DNA of 64,000 nt, from contig NZ_FPAF01000014.1 in assembly GCF_900116295.1 (NCBI RefSeq), positions 1 to 64,000 of the forward strand, given 5' to 3'. The DNA comes from Bacillus sp. 103mf (lineage in GTDB: Bacteria; Bacillota; Bacilli; Bacillales; Bacillaceae_G). Below, one piece after another: positions 43,930-51,774 of the stretch (positions are counted from its first letter, which is position 1; each line of letters opens with the position of its first letter). The notes under the pieces are model-generated. The model had not been told where the DNA came from. It was given only the letters and a program-made list of their open reading frames with translations, and did no database searches. The translations under genes were made by a program, and so were the position numbers.

Positions 43930-44350
43930 TCCTCACTCGTCTTTATATCTATTATGGAAACGGCAATTTATTCACGTTTTATGAACAAAACTTTGGCGGC
44001 TTGTCAGCATATACAAAGGATGAACTGAATGCGTGGATGGATGACCTGTCAGATGAACTTGTATTGAAAGCACTCCAGAATGCCCTTCACATAAGCTTGC
44101 TTATGTGAAGGGCATTTTACGGGACTGGCATGAGAGAGGATGTACGAAGCTTAGTGAAGTAGAGGAAGCAGTAAAGACTAAGGCGTTAGCAAAGATTGAA
44201 AGGCTTGAAGATGAAATAAGACAGCTCGATATAGCCATGGCTGCCGATCGTATCGAGTATGAGGAGCTTAATCAGCTATATGGTAGGAAACTTGAATTAA
44301 ATCATGAACTAGATTCGGCGATGGAGTTGTGGTTAAGTTTTGGGGATTAA
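43930..44350 (+). pseudogene. Broken DnaD-domain phage-type replication gene
   Basis: Frame 1 (to about 44090) encodes GNLFTFYEQNFGGLSAYTKDE..LNAWMDDLSDELVLKALQNA, a DnaD-domain start. The continuation LAYVKGILRDWHERGCTKLSEVEEA is in another frame (from about 44096), ending at 44350 in a charged helix. The break coincides with a perfect palindrome (44082-44113). A few residues expected between QNA and LAYVKG (typically an NNK-like stretch) are missing. No start codon with SD precedes frame 1. The 43624-43930 spacer left of it is AT-rich with no gene. Confidence 0.75.
44082..44113. repeat. Perfect 15-bp-arm palindrome at the DnaD break
   Basis: gcccttcacataagc, tt, then the exact reverse complement gcttatgtgaagggc. 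The right arm is the original coding sequence (AYVKG); the left arm replaces it out of frame. Confidence 0.92.
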
Positions 44351-44373
44351 ATTTAATAATTAAGCGTGTATAC

Positions 44374-44402
44374 AAGAGACCGAGTAAAATCGGTCTTTTT
44401 GT
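44374..44402 (+). terminator. Terminator after the DnaD remnant
   Basis: agaccga / tcggtct arms around gtaaaa, then ttttt. A second hairpin (taccacg / cgtggta, T-run) follows at 44413-44443. Confidence 0.75.
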
Positions 44403-44484
44403 ATTCATTATCTACCACGGTGCTCTGTAGCGTGGTATTTTTTCACATGAAGGTGTATATTTAGGTACAGGTAAAAGAAAGGCG

Positions 44485-44517
44485 GTGAGTCTGTTACTAA
44501 AAACAGAATGGGCTTAG
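44485..44517 (+). CDS. Possible 10-codon leader ORF before truA
   Basis: GTG behind aaaggcg reads MSLLLKTEWA and stops 12 nt before the truA ATG. It overlaps a hairpin (ctgttactaa / ttagtagcag, one mismatch) that covers the place where a truA SD should be. Could be fortuitous. Confidence 0.25.
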   Translation: MSLLLKTEWA

Positions 44518-44529
44518 TAGCAGAAAACA

Positions 44530-45267
44530 ATGAACAACTACAAATTAACAATTCAATATGATGGCAGTCGCTATAAAGGCTGGCAGCGGCTTGGCAATAG
44601 TGAAAATACCATTCAAGGAAAAATAGAAAATGTATTATCTGAAATGTTAGGAAGAGAAATTGAAATCATTGGATGCAGCAGAACAGACGCGGGTGTACAT
44701 GCTCTTAATCAAGTAGCTAACTTTAAGATTGATGAGAATTTGACGGAACCTAAAGTGAAAAAGTATTTAAATCAATACTTACCAAATGATATTAGTATTA
44801 CTGATGTGGAATTAGTTTCGGAGCGTTTCCATGCCCGTTACAATTCGAAAGCGAAAACGTATTTATATAAGATTTGGAATGAAGAACATACGAATCCATT
44901 CATGCGTAAATACAGCATGCATGTTGGGAAAAAGTTAAATATTGAAAGTATGAAAAAAGCAGCTCAATATTTTATCGGTTCGCATGATTTTACAGCTTTC
45001 TCTAATGCGAAGTCGAAGAAAAAATCTATGGTTCGTGAAATCTATTCATTAGATGTAACGGAAAAGGATGGCTTCGTTCAAATTAGAGTAAGCGGAAACG
45101 GATTTCTTCATAATATGGTGAGAAAAATTGTTGGAGCGTTAATAGAAGTTGGATTAGGTCAGTTAGACGCTGAAGCAATACCGCAAATTTTAGAGGAAAA
45201 ACAACGAAATCAAATCAATTGTCTTGCTGATGCAAGTGGATTGTATTTGGAGAAAGTTGATTTTTAG
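44530..45267 (+). CDS. truA: tRNA pseudouridine(38-40) synthase TruA (second-copy type)
   Basis: 245-residue TruA enzyme. The catalytic Asp is in GCSRTDAGVHAL (about residue 54). Other motifs: QYDGSRYKGWQRL at the N terminus, RFHARYNSKAKTYLYKIW, and SGNGFLHNMVRKIVGALIEVG. It converts uridines 38-40 of the anticodon stem-loop. B. cereus group genomes carry two truA genes; the one in the ribosomal protein cluster is the usual copy, so this isolated gene is likely truA2. No good SD precedes the ATG. Confidence 0.9.
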   Translation: MNNYKLTIQYDGSRYKGWQRLGNSENTIQGKIENVLSEMLGREIEIIGCSRTDAGVHALNQVANFKIDENLTEPKVKKYLNQYLPNDISITDVELVSERFHARYNSKAKTYLYKIWNEEHTNPFMRKYSMHVGKKLNIESMKKAAQYFIGSHDFTAFSNAKSKKKSMVREIYSLDVTEKDGFVQIRVSGNGFLHNMVRKIVGALIEVGLGQLDAEAIPQILEEKQRNQINCLADASGLYLEKVDF

Positions 45268-45375
45268 GGGGAAATAAAAGACGTTTTTTCGGATAAGTAG
45301 TTCTGATACTATGGGGAAATCGTAAAAATAGATAAAATAGCGCTATAATTAACACATAAAATAGCAAGTTAAATA

Positions 45376-45422
45376 AAACAAAAACCACAAAAGAAATAAT
45401 TCTTTGTGGTTTTTGTTTTATT
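45376..45422. terminator. Bidirectional hairpin between truA and the sigma-54 activator
   Basis: aaaaaccacaaaagaa / ttctttgtggttttt arms around ataa. The 45268-45375 stretch has no other feature. Confidence 0.85.
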
Positions 45423-45485
45423 TTCGTTTCAGATTATGAACTAATTTTCTTGTTTATTTTTTTGCGCTTCTAGAAACCTCTAAGA

Positions 45486-46889
45486 TTACGTATTCAACCC
45501 ATACTTTTTTAAGCGATATTGTAGATTTTGCCTACTTAATCCTAAGTATTTTGCGGCTTGCGAGATATTTCCATTATGTTCGCTAAGAATTTCGATGATA
45601 TATTCTTTTTCCATTTCTTTTATTGTGTTCTTTAAAGTTTTCGATTGATTGTTTTCCCGTTTGGCTAGAGGCGGATGAATGGGAATTTCGTTTTTTGTTA
45701 GCTCATAAAAACGGGTTGGGATATGGGATGTTGTAATAACGTCCTCATCTTCAATTAAGTTCATAGAGCCTTCAATGATGTGCTCTAACTCACGTATATT
45801 ACCGGGCCAGTCGTGTTGATAGAAAAAATTTATTACGCTGTCATCTACACTTTGTACTTGTAAGCCAAACTGCATATTATATTTTTCAATAAAACGATGA
45901 AGAAGCGGTAAGATGTCTTCTTTACGCTGTCTTAAAGGTGGGAGAAATAAAGTAACGACGCTTAATCTGTAATATAAATCTTTTCGCAGACGATTATGCG
46001 TGATAGCTTCAATTGGATCTTCATTAATTGTAGCTATGATACGAACGTCTACTTCTTTTTCTTGTGTTCCTCCGATTCTTCGGATTGTTTTATCTTGGAT
46101 GGCACGCAACAATTTAGCTTGCAGTGATGGACTTAATGAGTTAATTTCATCTAATAATAAAGTTCCTCCATGTGCTTCCTCAAATAAACCTGGTTTATCG
46201 ATTGCCCCTGTAAAAGCTCCTTTATTTGTACCGAATAATAAGCTTTCCATTAAAGTTTCGGGAATGGCCGCGCAATTTTGCGAAATAAAAGGCTTTCCAG
46301 CACGATGGCTTTCATTATGAATACTTTGTGCAAATAGTTCTTTTCCAGTTCCTGTTTCTCCCACGATCAGTACAGAGGAAGAGGTACGTGTTACTCTTTT
46401 TGCTTCTGTAATAACCGATTGAATGGCGCTAGAATGACCTATTATATGATCGAAGGTAAATTTAGTATGATGCCCTCGAATGGCGTTTCCTTTACTAATT
46501 TGTTTTAATGGAAGAATCTCCTTTACTATTTCAATAGCGCCCTTGATTTTTCCATGCTTCACTATAGGAAAGGTATCATTAATCGTTGTAATCTCTTGTC
46601 CTTTATTATTAAAATAAGTTTGTTTTATATTTTTCTTCGCTTTTCCAACTGTTAACGCCTCGATAAGAGTACTATTCTGGTTTTCTTCAAATGCAAATAC
46701 TTCTAAAAGATTTTTATATAGTACATCTTTACGATCCATCGATTCAATTTCCATCATTTTGCGATTATAGATGATTGTTTTGCCTTCTTCATTAATCATG
46801 TGAATCCCAATATCAATTTCATTAAGTAAAGTCTCATATAGCATATTCATTTCAATTAATTTTTTGAAATTGATTTCTTCTGTATACAT
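45486..46889 (-). CDS. rocR: RocR-like sigma-54-dependent activator
   Basis: 467-residue enhancer-binding protein that closely recalls B. subtilis RocR. PAS-like sensor (15-125; EIDIGIHMINEEGKTIIYNRKMMEIE), AAA+ core with Walker A GETGTGKE (177-184), the sigma-54 contact loop GAFTGA, Walker B GGTLLLDEIN, and a C-terminal Fis-type HTH (NISQAAKYLGLSRQNLQYRLKKY). RocR senses ornithine or citrulline and turns on arginine use genes. It is divergent from a sigma-54 promoter, with likely enhancer sites in the 280-bp gap. SD aaggagaag. Ligand by analogy only. Confidence 0.85.
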   Translation of the reverse strand: MYTEEINFKKLIEMNMLYETLLNEIDIGIHMINEEGKTIIYNRKMMEIESMDRKDVLYKNLLEVFAFEENQNSTLIEALTVGKAKKNIKQTYFNNKGQEITTINDTFPIVKHGKIKGAIEIVKEILPLKQISKGNAIRGHHTKFTFDHIIGHSSAIQSVITEAKRVTRTSSSVLIVGETGTGKELFAQSIHNESHRAGKPFISQNCAAIPETLMESLLFGTNKGAFTGAIDKPGLFEEAHGGTLLLDEINSLSPSLQAKLLRAIQDKTIRRIGGTQEKEVDVRIIATINEDPIEAITHNRLRKDLYYRLSVVTLFLPPLRQRKEDILPLLHRFIEKYNMQFGLQVQSVDDSVINFFYQHDWPGNIRELEHIIEGSMNLIEDEDVITTSHIPTRFYELTKNEIPIHPPLAKRENNQSKTLKNTIKEMEKEYIIEILSEHNGNISQAAKYLGLSRQNLQYRLKKYGLNT

Positions 46890-46947
46890 GTTTCATCTTC
46901 TCCTTGTTATACCCTATGAAGACTGATTTTTCTTAATTTTAATAAAA

Positions 46948-46967
46948 TTTTTGCGAGTATGCAAAAA
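46948..46967. promoter_or_regulatory. Candidate upstream activating site for the RocR-like activator
   Basis: tttttgc-gagtat-gcaaaaa is a perfect 7-bp inverted repeat with a 6-bp spacer. Related tttgcg and ttttgcg words follow at 46971 and 47015. It lies about 105 bp upstream of the -24 element and 60 bp from the activator start, fitting joint and autoregulation. Confidence 0.6.
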
Positions 46968-47072
46968 AAATTTGCGTTTTTAAGGTTAAAAACCTTTAAG
47001 AGAGAAGAAAGATTTTGCGTAGAATGAAGGTTTTTTCAGTATGAACTCTTAATCTCAAGTCAGAAATTAGGT

Positions 47073-47088
47073 TGGTACATATCTTGCA
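47073..47088 (+). promoter_or_regulatory. Sigma-54 (SigL) -24/-12 promoter
   Basis: tggtac-atatc-ttgca matches the consensus tggcac-N5-ttgca at all but one position, with GG and GC exactly 10 nt apart. It drives the small lipoyl-domain gene 83 bp downstream. Confidence 0.88.
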
Positions 47089-47170
47089 TAAATAATAATT
47101 GAATTCTAGCAATTTGGAGGTGGGTTAAAAGGTTTACAAGCGCACTTAATAAGGAAGAGAGGTTTAAAAG

Positions 47171-47425
47171 ATGAAAACAGTAGTAGAAAACGTGTACAGT
47201 CCTTGTTATGGCAGAGTTGCAAAATTATTTATTGATGAAAGCTCCTATGTTTATGAGTGGGAGAAATTGGCTTTAATTGAAACAATGGATAAACAAAAAG
47301 TAGAAGTTAAAGTGGGAATTAGCGGCTATGTGGAATTGCTAGAAGTAGAAGAAGGACAAGCTATCACGAGTGAAACATTATTAATAGCAGTTAGGGACGA
47401 TTTATTGATCACAGGAAGTGATTAA
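47171..47425 (+). CDS. Stand-alone biotin/lipoyl-attachment domain protein
   Basis: 84-residue single-domain protein. VYSPCYGRVAKLFIDESSYV and GYVELLEVEEGQAITSETLLIAV are the two mirrored halves of a lipoyl/biotinyl fold. At the hairpin the sequence is LIETMDKQKVEV: the Lys of MDK would be the attachment site, so it reads more like lipoyl (ETDKA) than biotin (EAMKM). No enzyme partner gene is adjacent. It follows a sigma-54 promoter and is probably induced by the RocR-like activator. SD ggaagagagg. It may be an unattached carrier or a regulatory subunit. Confidence 0.82.
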   Translation: MKTVVENVYSPCYGRVAKLFIDESSYVYEWEKLALIETMDKQKVEVKVGISGYVELLEVEEGQAITSETLLIAVRDDLLITGSD

Positions 47426-47428
47426 TAT

Positions 47429-47600
47429 ATATAAATTAAAAAAAGCGACATAAAAACTTCCTTTTTTTTTAAGGGAGGGCGAGAGCATCTGGCCATGTAT
47501 AGAAGCGGTCAGGGCCTTTTCCTGCCACATGCGAGGTTTGAAACAAAGGGAGAAAGCAAGTAGCGGTTATGTTGTATTGTGCATAGCAGCGACTTACGTG
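47429..47600 (+). repeat. Dispersed element R1 copy in the lipoyl-permease gap
   Basis: Contains gagagcatctggcc (47481-47494), catgtatagaagcggtcagg, ttttcctgccacatgcgagg, gagaaagcaagtagcgg and gcatagcagcgactta. It begins at the lipoyl gene stop and separates that gene from the permease. Confidence 0.88.
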
Positions 47601-47819
47601 TTGCCAAATGAAATAGATTTATAAAGTCCCTCTGGATAATGTACTGTTTTCTGTTAATCTTTTAAACAATTATGGTAAATGATAAAAAAATTTTCGTAGC
47701 AACTATCTATCGGGTTATCGGTATTTCATTGGATTGGGAGATTTTCTTTTGAAACATCTCCCTCCTGTTACAAATCTATATTAATAATGAGAATGCACTT
47801 TATTCTTTTTATATTATTT

Positions 47820-47833
47820 TTAAAGCGTTTACA
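47820..47833 (+). promoter_or_regulatory. Candidate cre (CcpA) site upstream of the permease
   Basis: ttaaagcgtttaca matches the cre consensus (tgaaarcgyttwca) at 13 of 14 positions. It lies 22 bp before the ATG, which would give roadblock repression by CcpA. Confidence 0.7.
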
Positions 47834-47855
47834 TCTTTGGGTAGGGGGGATTCAT

Positions 47856-49271
47856 ATGGAAAAGCAAAACCAGGAGTTAAAGCGAGAGCTAAAAAGTCGA
47901 CACATATTTATGATTGCACTTGGAGGGGTTATTGGTACAGGGCTTTTCTTAGGATCTGGCTATACAATTCATGAAGCCGGACCAGGCGGTGCACTTGTCG
48001 CGTATCTTGTTGGGGGCTTTGTTATGTATTTAACGATGCTCTGCCTTGGCGAATTAGCAGTTGCCATGCCGAATGCAGGATCTTATCAAATGTATGCTAC
48101 AAAGAATATTTCGCCTGCGGTAGGTTATGTAGTCGGTTGGATGTCATGGCTAAACTGGTCTGTTACGATAGGTATTGAACTAATCGCAGTGAGCATTTTA
48201 ATGAAGCGCTGGTTTCCACATGTTCCATCTTGGATTTGGTGCGTCGCTTTTGCAGTACTTCTTTTTGCTATTAATGCATTATCATCACGGAGTTTTGCAG
48301 AGGTTGAGTTTTGGTTTGCAAGTATTAAAGTCATTACGATTATTGCGTTTATTATTTTAGGCGGTGCAGCGATGTTTGGTTTTTTACATATGAAAGGAAA
48401 TGAAGCAGCACCGATGCTTTCAAACTTTACGGATCACGGGGGACTGTTCCCGAATGGACTGAAAGCGATTCTAGTTACAATGATTGCCGTCAATTTCTCC
48501 TTTCAGGGAACTGAAATTGTTGGTATTGCGGCTGGAGAGAGTGAAAATCCGGAGAAAACCGTTCCGAAAGCAATTAATAACACGGTTTGGCGTATATTCG
48601 TTTTCTTTATACTTTCGATGTTTATACTTGCTGGCTTATTCCCATGGCAACAAGCAGGATTAGTAGAAAGTCCGTTTGTAGTTGTATTTGATAAAATTGG
48701 GATTCCATATGCTGCAGATATTATGAACTTCGTTATTATTACAGCGGTGTTATCAGTAGCAAATTCTGGCTTATATGCAACTTCTCGTATGCTTTGGTCT
48801 ATGTCGAACCAAGGGATGATTAGCCCGATTTTTGGGAAGTTATCTAAAAAGGGTGTTCCAATTTATGCATTAATTACAAGTACGATTGTTGGTTGTCTTT
48901 CCTTATTATGTGGTATATATGCAGAAGATACAGTTTATTTATGGCTTCTTTCAATTGCAGGATTCGGTGCAATACTAGTCTGGGCATCTATTGCTTTATC
49001 AAATCTTTTAGGTAGAAGAAGGTACGTAAAGCAAGGCGGGGATATTAAGGATCTGAAATTTAAAACGCCGTTGTATCCGTTTGTGCCGCTTCTTTCTTTC
49101 GTATTAAATATGGCCGTAATTGTGAGCATGGCTGTTATTCCAGATCAACGTATGGCATTGTATTGTGGCATTCCGTTTATGTTAGTTTGCTTACTGTTTT
49201 ATCATTTTTCTAAGAATAAAAAAATGAAACAGGTTGAAGAAACGAATACAAAAGAAGTACATAGTTTATAA
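47856..49271 (+). CDS. RocC/RocE-like basic amino acid permease (APC family)
   Basis: 471-residue permease with twelve helices. N terminus SRHIFMIALGGVIGTGLFLGSG is the amino-acid-permease signature, and NFSFQGTEIVGIAAGESENPEKTVPKAI and VLSVANSGLYATSRMLWSM follow. The sequence most recalls the arginine/ornithine permeases RocC and RocE of B. subtilis, in line with the RocR-like activator upstream. SD gggggg. The frame opens at 47787, but ATG 47856 has the SD. A cre site suggests repression by glucose. Arginine as substrate is inferred. Confidence 0.85.
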   Translation: MEKQNQELKRELKSRHIFMIALGGVIGTGLFLGSGYTIHEAGPGGALVAYLVGGFVMYLTMLCLGELAVAMPNAGSYQMYATKNISPAVGYVVGWMSWLNWSVTIGIELIAVSILMKRWFPHVPSWIWCVAFAVLLFAINALSSRSFAEVEFWFASIKVITIIAFIILGGAAMFGFLHMKGNEAAPMLSNFTDHGGLFPNGLKAILVTMIAVNFSFQGTEIVGIAAGESENPEKTVPKAINNTVWRIFVFFILSMFILAGLFPWQQAGLVESPFVVVFDKIGIPYAADIMNFVIITAVLSVANSGLYATSRMLWSMSNQGMISPIFGKLSKKGVPIYALITSTIVGCLSLLCGIYAEDTVYLWLLSIAGFGAILVWASIALSNLLGRRRYVKQGGDIKDLKFKTPLYPFVPLLSFVLNMAVIVSMAVIPDQRMALYCGIPFMLVCLLFYHFSKNKKMKQVEETNTKEVHSL

Positions 49272-49321
49272 TAAAAACAAAGAAAATCGGAGCATGTTGC
49301 CCCGATTTTCTTTGTTTTTTA
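49272..49321. terminator. Bidirectional terminator after the permease
   Basis: aaaacaaagaaaatcgg / ccgattttctttgtttt arms around agcatgttgcc. Confidence 0.88.
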
Positions 49322-49332
49322 TGTGGAATCAG

Positions 49333-50001
49333 TTATTCTTCTTTCTCCGATTTGTTTTTAATCTCAATTAATTTTTCCTTTGCTAATTCTACTGCAATTG
49401 CATCATCTAAGTATCCAATGGGAAATACGTAATCTGGAATAATATCTGTTGATAAAACGAAATAGAGCAAGGCACTTCCGATAATTGTTCGTTCTTGCGA
49501 TGTAATCGTTTCTTTGCAAAATTGATGATACATATCTGTTAATTGATCAATGAAAGGACCTGTACTATCAAGTTGTTGCAATTTTGTTGAGAAACCTTCA
49601 TGAATAAGGCGTGTGCCTTCTGTTGTTTGTGCATAGCGTTCGTAATTTTCAAGCTCTTGTTTTACACGAGTTGTTGTGTACTTGTAATCAAATAAGTTGG
49701 AGGATTGTAATGTGTTTTGAATGGCATCAATTGATGTATACATTTCAGTCTGGGGTTCAGTAGTTTGTTGAGGCTGTTTGGCATACGTTGCATCATATAA
49801 GAACTGTATAGGGATTTGTAGACATTCTGCAAATTTTTGAAGATGCTTTTTCTTCACTTGTTGCTTTCCATTAATAATTCGTGAAATGGTGGAAGGATCA
49901 ATAGCGGTTAGCGTTCCAAACTGCCGCATCGATAATGAACGCTCTTGTAACAATTCTTTTAATACCGTACCGAGTTGATGGTTTATATTTTGAGTAGACA
50001 T
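49333..50001 (-). CDS. XRE-type regulator fused to DUF1232
   Basis: 222 residues. Residues 8-62 form a helix-turn-helix of the XRE/Cro type (ERSLSMRQFGTLTAIDPSTISRIINGKQQVKKKHLQKFAECL). The C-terminal third has the DUF1232 core SALLYFVLSTDIIPDYVFPIGYLDDAIAV. Between them is a helical linker. The start at 50001 has SD aaaggagcg; the open frame extends to 50202 but without SD. DUF1232 is often membrane-associated in other proteins. It is divergent from ytaF and may regulate it. Confidence 0.85.
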   Translation of the reverse strand: MSTQNINHQLGTVLKELLQERSLSMRQFGTLTAIDPSTISRIINGKQQVKKKHLQKFAECLQIPIQFLYDATYAKQPQQTTEPQTEMYTSIDAIQNTLQSSNLFDYKYTTTRVKQELENYERYAQTTEGTRLIHEGFSTKLQQLDSTGPFIDQLTDMYHQFCKETITSQERTIIGSALLYFVLSTDIIPDYVFPIGYLDDAIAVELAKEKLIEIKNKSEKEE

Positions 50002-50070
50002 AGTTTTAGGCGCTCCTTTTTGTTTCTGAAATGTTGAGATTTTATTAAAAGTATATGAAACAGACAGGCA

Positions 50071-50115
50071 CAATTGCTCAATATTTGCATACGATGCAAT
50101 AAAAAGTGCAATAAA
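50071..50115. promoter_or_regulatory. Direct repeats in the regulator-ytaF gap
   Basis: tgcaataaa occurs twice, at 50094-50102 and 50106-50114, with tttgcatacga before them. They sit just upstream of the ytaF SD and may be operator half-sites for the divergent regulator. Confidence 0.35.
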
Positions 50116-50125
50116 GGAGTGCTTA

Positions 50126-50737
50126 TTGGTGTATATAACAAGTTTGCTTTCCATTCTTTTTATTGGGATTGCTTCAAATTTAGATAATGCGGGTGTAGGC
50201 ATTGCTTATGGAATTCGGAAGATTCATATCTCATGGTTCAACAATTTTATCATAGCTTTCTTTGGCTTTTTCTTTACACTCTTGGCAGGTTTTTTCGGGA
50301 ATTGGCTTTCCTTGTTTATTTCAAGTGCTGCCGCTAATACGATAGGCGCTATCGTACTTGGAAGTATTGGCGTATTGGTATTATGTCAGCCGCTGCTTAG
50401 TAAAGAGGAAGGAGAAAGAAAGCAAAGCAATGTGTTGATGCGTATTTTACGTAATCCAGAAGCAGCTGATTTTGATGAGTCTAAAATAATTGGCTTTTCA
50501 GAAGCAATTGTACTTGGCGTTGCATTATCCATTAATAACATTGCAGGTGGTTTTGATGCAGGTGTGACAAATTTGAATTTGTGGATAACGGCTATAATTT
50601 CAGGTTGTTTTAGCTTCTTATGTGTTAGGTTCTGTTCGTATATCGGTAAAAAATACTTAGCGCTATATCTAGGGAAATGGGCAACTATCATTGCTGGAGC
50701 TTTGCTTATTATCATTGCAGTTAAGCAGCTTTTGTGA
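50126..50737 (+). CDS. ytaF: YtaF/MntP-family sporulation membrane protein
   Basis: 203-residue protein with six helices in two repeats typical of the MntP/YtaF family: FIGIASNLDNAGVGIAYGIR and VLGVALSINNIAGGFDAGVTNLNLW, each with an acidic Asp in the first helix. MntP exports Mn2+; YtaF is the sporulation relative in Bacillus. Start TTG (50126) or GTG (50129) both fit SD aaaggag. Divergent from an XRE/DUF1232 regulator. Confidence 0.83.
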   Translation: MVYITSLLSILFIGIASNLDNAGVGIAYGIRKIHISWFNNFIIAFFGFFFTLLAGFFGNWLSLFISSAAANTIGAIVLGSIGVLVLCQPLLSKEEGERKQSNVLMRILRNPEAADFDESKIIGFSEAIVLGVALSINNIAGGFDAGVTNLNLWITAIISGCFSFLCVRFCSYIGKKYLALYLGKWATIIAGALLIIIAVKQLL

Positions 50738-50742
50738 AAGCT

Positions 50743-50905
50743 ATATAAGTTAAAGAACGACATAAAACCCCTTTTTTAGGAGGGACGAGAGCATCTGGCC
50801 GTGCATAGAAACGGTCAGTGCCTTTTCCTGCCACATGCGAGGTTTAAAAACAAAAGGATTAAGCGAGCAGGAGTCATGGCGTGTTTTGCATAGCAGCAAG
50901 TATAG
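50743..50905 (+). repeat. Dispersed element R1 copy after ytaF
   Basis: Left end atataagt (50743-50750) matches the terminal repeat. gagagcatctggcc at 50787-50800, gtgcatagaaacggtcagtg, ttttcctgccacatgcgagg and gcatagcagcaagtata. Its right end is diverged. It occupies most of the 50738-51044 gap. Confidence 0.86.
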
Positions 50906-51044
50906 AGTAAAGCGATTCTACTGCTCGTTAAGTAACGAATAAAACAATTTTCTACCATTTCCTCGGAAATACAACAAACTATTGCATATGTCGACGCCCT
51001 TTTATTTATACTAACATAGACTTTAGGTAAAGGAAGGTGTTAGT

Positions 51045-51203
51045 ATGGGACGCGGTAAATCCTTTGATCATAAGAAAAAAGGACACGATCATCAACCTCC
51101 AAAAGGTGCGTATATTCATAAAGATGTAAATGAACATACGTTAGAAGAGGAAGAATTACCAGTGAATATTGAAACGTATAAAAATAGTTTGAAAAAACAT
51201 TAA
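51045..51203 (+). CDS. Small hydrophilic protein (52 residues)
   Basis: ATG behind aggaaggtg. Product begins MGRGKSFDHKKKGHDHQPPK and has an acidic second half (EHTLEEEELPVNIETYKNSLKKH). The basic, His-rich N terminus and small size resemble minor spore-associated proteins, but I do not recognise the family. A terminator directly follows the stop. Confidence 0.7.
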   Translation: MGRGKSFDHKKKGHDHQPPKGAYIHKDVNEHTLEEEELPVNIETYKNSLKKH

Positions 51204-51231
51204 AAAGCACCTAAAAAGGTGCTTTTTCTAC
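51203..51231 (+). terminator. Terminator of the 52-residue protein gene
   Basis: aaaaagcacct / aggtgcttttt arms around aaaa. Confidence 0.88.
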
Positions 51232-51250
51232 ATGTAATGGAAGCTTCATC

Positions 51251-51592
51251 TTACCGAATATCTTCAAATAATTGTTCCATTTCTTCATACATTTCATAGT
51301 AACTTAGTACTTGAATACAGCGCCATTTTAACTCTTCGATATTTTGTTCTAAATCTTCGGGGATTAAATTTTGAATGTCTTCTAATTCAATGCCAAAATG
51401 GATAATTTCTAGTACTTTATCATCAATACTTCGATCCATTAACAATTCCAGCACATCTAGATTAAATATGTATCGATAGGCTTCATCAAGGGAAACAACT
51501 TTTAATTTTAAACTTTCAACGATACTTAATACAAAAAGAAGGATGGTCTTCTCAAGAACTGCCTGATCTTCTGTTTGAAGGATGAGTTTCAT
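51251..51592 (-). CDS. DUF3969 family protein
   Basis: 113-residue, largely helical and acidic protein that opens MKLILQTEDQAVLEKTILLF and contains SLDEAYRYIFNLDVLELL. Length and layout match the DUF3969 family. Start at 51592 has SD cggaggtaccc; the longer frame (to 51622) lacks one. Function unknown; the compact helical form recalls toxin immunity proteins, but no toxin gene is adjacent. Confidence 0.78.
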   Translation of the reverse strand: MKLILQTEDQAVLEKTILLFVLSIVESLKLKVVSLDEAYRYIFNLDVLELLMDRSIDDKVLEIIHFGIELEDIQNLIPEDLEQNIEELKWRCIQVLSYYEMYEEMEQLFEDIR

Positions 51593-51744
51593 GGGTACCT
51601 CCGTTTTATCCAGTTTGTTCACCGAATACTTTCCGTAAGAGCTGATTAGTTTAAAGATATTCCTTGCATGGGAGTTTCATGTTATAAAACATTAGGTTGT
51701 ACTATACTATTCAAACCTGTACAAAGAATATGCACAATTATAAA

Positions 51745-51774
51745 GAAAAAAGCGCCTTTTTAGACGCTTTTTAG
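51745..51774 (-). terminator. Terminator of the glutaminase gene
   Basis: aaaaagcg / cgcttttt arms around ccttttt-aga, readable in both directions. Confidence 0.75.

Noticed and set aside
49333-50202. 289-codon version of the XRE/DUF1232 regulator
   Set aside because: The added 67 codons overlap the ytaF start and have no SD; ATG 50001 has one.
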